From: Tiliqua scincoides
Taxonomy: Eukaryota; Chordata; Lepidosauria; Squamata; Scincidae
Length of the DNA stretch: 64,000 nt
Direction: 5' to 3'
Assembly: GCF_035046505.1 (NCBI RefSeq)
Contig: NC_089822.1
Coordinates: forward strand, 267,603,024-267,667,023
Shown: positions 60,061-64,000 of the stretch, in pieces
Numbering within the stretch: the stretch's first letter is position 1
How the letters are laid out: every line of letters starts with the position of its first letter
Made by a program: the position numbers and the translations under genes
Notes under the pieces: generated by a model
What the model was told of the DNA's origin: nothing
What the model saw: only the letters and a program-made list of their open reading frames with translations
Databases searched by the model: none

Positions 60061-61379
60061 CCCATGTAAGTGTGGATAGGATTTTGGCCTTAGTGAGTTC
60101 AGAGCTCAGGTGAGTACTGAACAGGGAATTCTGGATTCACAGCTTTGCATCTCAGCCCCTGCCAGGGCCAGCCCAGCCACAAGGCCATCACTTCAAGGAC
60201 AGATTGGAGGGTCCCCTGTGTCCACTCAGGTCTACTGCTGCTGCTCCAGCACCTGCTTCCTGGTTTGGACAAGGAAGTAGACAATGGAGTCAAAGAAGGA
60301 AGACCCTAGGAGAGGAGCTGAGCTTCCAATGCTATAGCCCAGTGATCTTCCAGCTTGTTCCTCTCACGGCACACTGACAAGTCGCTAGCATTGCCAGGGG
60401 ATACCATCAGTTTTCGGACAATTGACAAGGCACATCACACTGCTGGTGGGAGAGCTCAATCCCCCAATGGCCCTACAAGTGAATGACCCTCCCCCAAACT
60501 CCCACAGCATACCTGCAGGCCATTCTCAGCACACCAGTGGCCATGGCACACTGGTGGAAGATGGTTGCTCTGGCCCATCAGTCTCCTCCACACTTCCTCT
60601 CTAGCAGTCCAGGATGTGGAAGGAGCCAAGGCTGGTGCCTCACAAGGTAAAGGTGCCCTGGAAAAACCACTGCCCTGCAGCAGGTCCAGCTGGCCTGTGT
60701 CTCTTGCAGCACCTGATTTCCCTGCCTGGGTTTTGAACGAGGCCTGAGCCATGAGACCCCATTCCAGAGCCAGCCTGTACCACTGACCTTGGCCCTCGGC
60801 TGGTGCTTCACTTCCTGTATGTCATTTTGATAACACCTGAAGCCTCAACTGAAGACCCTCCCTGTGCACCAGTGTTTATAGTAACCAGTGAATACAGGAA
60901 ACCACTTTTCACAGTCAGATTCCAGACCCACCAACCACACTGTCCTATGCCCTGATCCTACAAGCACTTCCTTCTGCGGGAAGCCAGGGCAGCCAATGCA
61001 GTACATTCCAATTTCCAAGTCCAGATCGCATAGGGCCGGGCTAGCCGTGGAGCCTGGTGAGAAGGCTGCTTTGAGTGGCGGGGGGAGGTGGCAAATTGGC
61101 CAGAGGCCTGCTCCCTGCACCAGCCTGCTATGCACTCTGAGCTGCTTCTTACTTGCAGGGAGAGAGGAGGAGGAAGACTGGAGAGCTGCAGCAAGTGAGG
61201 AGGCAGCGAGACGGGAGGAGAACAGAGGGGGGTTCCGCTGCTCCTCTGTCCCCTGCCACCTGCTTCGCCCTGCCCAGCCACCTCTTCAGACTGGCTGGGA
61301 GTGGAAGAACTTTCTGCGCCCAGGATGCCCTGCTTGGAAGAAGGAGATACCAGAGCAGCTGGGGGAGGGGGAATGGGGC
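60061..61379. other. No gene seen
   Basis: 60343-60420 (CAGTGATCTTCCAGCTTG, then CACGGCACACTGACAAG) resembles a hAT end. The reading frames at 60888-61415 and 60958-61455 overlap on opposite strands, lack recognisable domains and are not supported by splice or repeat evidence. Confidence 0.5.
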
Positions 61380-62096
61380 ACCTCACCTTTGAAACAGGTT
61401 TGGCAGGCGAGGTAGCAGCAGTGGCAGGTGTGCCCCCCTTCATGCATGTGCACAAAAAAAGAGGAGAGCTGGGGGGACCACCTCACCCTGATCTGGCCTG
61501 AGCTCACATGACCCTGATGTATGTCCGAATCCTGACGGCAGCACCAGGTGTCCCAGCAGTGACTCTCACCAGCCCATGCCAGGGCCTTTGCCTGGTTTCT
61601 CATCAAGTGCAACTGGTGGAATATCCTCAGCATGTTTTGATGTGGATTGTGGACATGGTGCTCCCACATTTGATCCAGATAGAACATCCGGCTGTCTGAT
61701 TGGCAGGATGGTGGTCCTCTTGCTTGCGTCCTGGTAAAAGCAATCCATGCTGTCAGGGCACACACAGAAGGACACACACAAAAACACCACCTCCACCTCT
61801 TGCTTGCTTGGCTCTCTACCAGCCATGGTTCATAATTCTCTCAACTTATGAGAGCTGTTGGGTTCCTTGACTTGGGGCTGTTGGGCTTCTCCATGCAGGC
61901 CAGGTGTTTTCCTGAGGTGAACTACAATTCCCAGGAGGCCTTGCAAATGCCCAATGACAAACAGCTGGCTTCTGCTACTCTACTAAGTTTAGGAAGGCTT
62001 TGAGCTGATCAAAGGCACTGGCTTAGCTCTGCCCTCTGCTCCATCAGGGTGTGGCTGGATCCTGGTCCTAGTTTGGCGGGGTTTTGGTGAGTGAAA
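61380..62096 (+). promoter_or_regulatory. Promoter/exon 1 of gene remnant D
   Basis: ACTACAATTCCCAG at 61921-61934 on the plus strand, then donor GTTTTG|GTGAGTG (exon end 62096). The upstream flank 61380-61900 is the inverse of the gene C flank. D therefore faces away from C. Confidence 0.7.
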
Positions 62097-63304
62097 GGGA
62101 AGATTTTGAGCAGCTAAAGAGGAGAACTGGTAAGACTGGTAGTGGGCAGTAATTCCACTTTGCTTGCTAGCCAGGAGGGGGGTGGTGGTATGGTTTTGGA
62201 GTAAATTTCTTATCTTTGATTGCAGTTAAAGAAACCTGCTTCATTCCTGAAGGGCAGAACCCAGTAAGTTGGAAACAGACGGGAAGCTCCCAAAAGTGCA
62301 TTCTCCAGCCCGCAAAATAGTTTAACACTGAATTTTATTTGGTTGCCATCTTACTGAAGGGTGTTATGAAAACAAGGAAGGGTGTGGTGGACATCACTTG
62401 GCCTAACAAAAAAGAAAGAGAAAACTTCTGTCTGCCTCTTAAGGGTTCTAAGGAGATTTAGCACTTGTAGGGAAAGAGAAGGAGCCCATCAGGGATTAAA
62501 ATGGAAACTCCAGCTTCACAGGGAGTAAACCTCTGAATGCCAGTGCTGGAGGGCAATAGGGCGAGAGGGAGCTGCACCCTTCTTCTGCTTTTAATGCCTT
62601 TCAGGCATAGGGTGGCCACTGTGCAAAGCAGGGTGGATGGAGACTGGGTGGAGCACAGCTCTGACCCAGCAGGGCTCTTCTCATGAGTTTGAGTTCTCAC
62701 AGGCAGACCTCTTGATCTGCAGGACTGTGGCATTGTGTCCCTTCAAGCTACACCTTGGAACTATGAGGGGCTTGTAAGGAAGTGGCAGACTGTCTTGAGA
62801 TGTGTTGCAAGAGATGCCCTTCTGGGGGGAGCCTTAGAAGAGCCACCCTGGAGCAGGCCGAGGTCCAGCTGGTCCAGCTTCCTGTACTTGCACTGGCTCA
62901 CCAGCTGCCTTGAGAGCCACTGAAGATACCAGATCCTGTTTCCACTCCCTTGCATCTGACATGTTAGAGGAAGTCTGCTTCTAAAGCCTATAGATTGCAC
63001 ATACTCATCATGGCTTGTTTCCAGTGATGGACTTTTCCTTCTTAAATCATTCCAATTCCCTTTGAAAGGCATCTGGACCAGGTGTCATAGCTACAGCCTG
63101 TGGTAAGGAGCTGCACAGATTAATTACAGTCTGGGGCACCTGGAAGGCTGCTGAAACAACCTTCCCTTGGCTTGTCCCCAGTATGGATTCAGGTGATGCC
63201 ACTGGTCACTTCTTGGTAGTCGTTCCCTCTAGTTCTGTTTCTGCTATTATTTATCAGAAAAGAGCTCAGAATGGAAATCTTGACCACCCTTTGCTTTTTT
63301 CTAG
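62097..63304 (+). pseudogene. Gene remnant D, intron 1
   Basis: 62458-62840 and 63175-63300 match gene A intron 1 on the other strand, ending in the start-exon acceptor (TGCTTTTTTCTAG, about 63303). The start exon itself is not there: hAT-like sequence begins at the acceptor. At 63926-64000 the match resumes with intron beyond the SCAN-like exon, so the start and SCAN-like exons are both missing. Confidence 0.7.
62840..63170 (-). mobile_element. Old CR1 3' fragment in D
   Basis: Inverse-strand counterpart of the fragment in introns of A, B and C. Confidence 0.7.
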
Positions 63305-63925
63305 AGCACTGATTCTCAGACTGTGGGTCAAGACCCACTAGGTGGGTTGCGAGCCAATTGCAGGTGGGTCCCCCTTCATTTCAATATTTTATTTTTAATA
63401 TGTTACACTTGATGCTACCACGGTATGCATTTGAGTAAATGTTACAGACCTTTACTTTGAACAAGCTACTTCACATAGTCTTTTAACAATGATAGCAGTG
63501 GCATAGCTAGCGGGGGTGGGGAGGTCTACCCCAGGTACCAGCCTTGGGGGGGGGGGTGATGCCACAAATGACCCAACAGCACTCACCTGGTGGAGGTTAG
63601 GAATAACCCCATCATGCCATAGACCAGTGGATGTGGAATTTTCAGCAGAATGCAATGGAAGAACCTGAGCAAAATACCTCCCTGCAGGCCTGCCCCTGGG
63701 ACTGCCCTCACTCCCCCCCCCCCCCGGAAAGTTTCCCTCCCACCTTCCGCAGAGCCTTGCATCGGCCAAGCTCGGCCACTGCAAAGCACCCCGTGAAGAC
63801 AGCGTGGAGGCTGGATTCAGCCTCCATGGACCAGCGCATGTCCCTGTGCTGGCCCAGCCAAATCCCAAGAAGGCGCAAATGTGCATTACAGCATGTTTGC
63901 AACCCTCTTGGGCCGGCACAAGGGA
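63305..63925. mobile_element. hAT-like end and other repeat DNA replacing D exons
   Basis: CACTGATTCTCAGACTGTGG, then GGTGGGTTGCGAGCC, is a well-known hAT end of reptiles and mammals. A second repeat starts near 63496 (CAGTGGCATAGCTAGCGGGG). Poly-G and poly-C runs lie at about 63545 and 63715. No gene. Confidence 0.55.
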
Positions 63926-64000
63926 CTTGAAATGTGTGGCCGTTGTTCTTGACCAAGTGTCACTTGAAGTTGCCTCCTTCCTCCCTCTGTCTTCAGGTGG

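Noticed and set aside
60888-61455. Two overlapping frames of 165-175 codons on opposite strands
   Set aside because: No known domain, overlapping antisense, proline- and serine-rich low-complexity peptide, and part of the region is the duplicated promoter flank.

Overview
The window looks like accessory, repeat-rich nuclear DNA from a squamate reptile. The evidence is clusters of C2H2 zinc-finger exons with intron/exon structure, CR1 LINEs ending in octamer tails of the TTCTTATG type, L2 and L1 LINEs, hAT elements, SINE-like composites and long microsatellites. The species call is inference. No rRNA operon, CRISPR array or bacterial feature is present.

The host content is a decaying and re-expanding family of SCAN-like/C2H2 zinc-finger genes. 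Two copies look intact on the minus strand. Gene A (coding 10320 down to 5989) has 11 fingers and about 601 residues. Gene C (53782 down to 46558) has 20 fingers and about 870 residues. Both share one architecture: a noncoding exon 1 with an ACTACAATTCCCAG promoter motif, a start exon of 28 codons, a SCAN-like exon, a 27-codon linker exon and one long finger exon. Exon phases agree at every junction. Gene B (28727-39484, minus) is a pseudogene of the same plan. Plus-strand relatives are broken: F (40.5-41.95 kb, start and SCAN-like exons), E (55.8-56.9 kb, last fingers and 3'UTR) and D (61.4-64.0 kb, promoter and exon 1; its start exon is replaced by transposon sequence). The family therefore spread by both direct and inverted duplication.

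Layout: 0-4.6 kb is an L1 remnant carrying a hAT element (with a CR1 inside it) and two L2 copies. 4.8-13.5 kb is gene A. 14.7-16.6 kb is a truncated LINE between two ~230 bp direct repeats. 17-20.3 kb is an LTR-like fossil and a 2.35 kb hAT element with hairpins and a 150 bp minisatellite. 20307-20506 is an assembly gap. 20.5-27.6 kb is mixed repeats, including a 5S-rRNA-derived SINE fragment and a composite of four tRNA-like modules. 27.6-39.5 kb is pseudogene B, with a full-length-looking L2 inserted. 40.4-45.1 kb is pseudogene F and CR1 debris. 45.3-55.5 kb is gene C. 55.7-64 kb holds E, an LTR-like fossil inside a CR1, and D.

The genes would encode nuclear DNA-binding proteins whose finger arrays are turning over by whole-finger duplication. 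I do not see a new multi-gene biological system. The most unusual signals are structural: a CR1 split by a zinc-finger-gene segment, a LINE with very long flanking duplications, the hAT minisatellite, and the two SINE-like chimeras.
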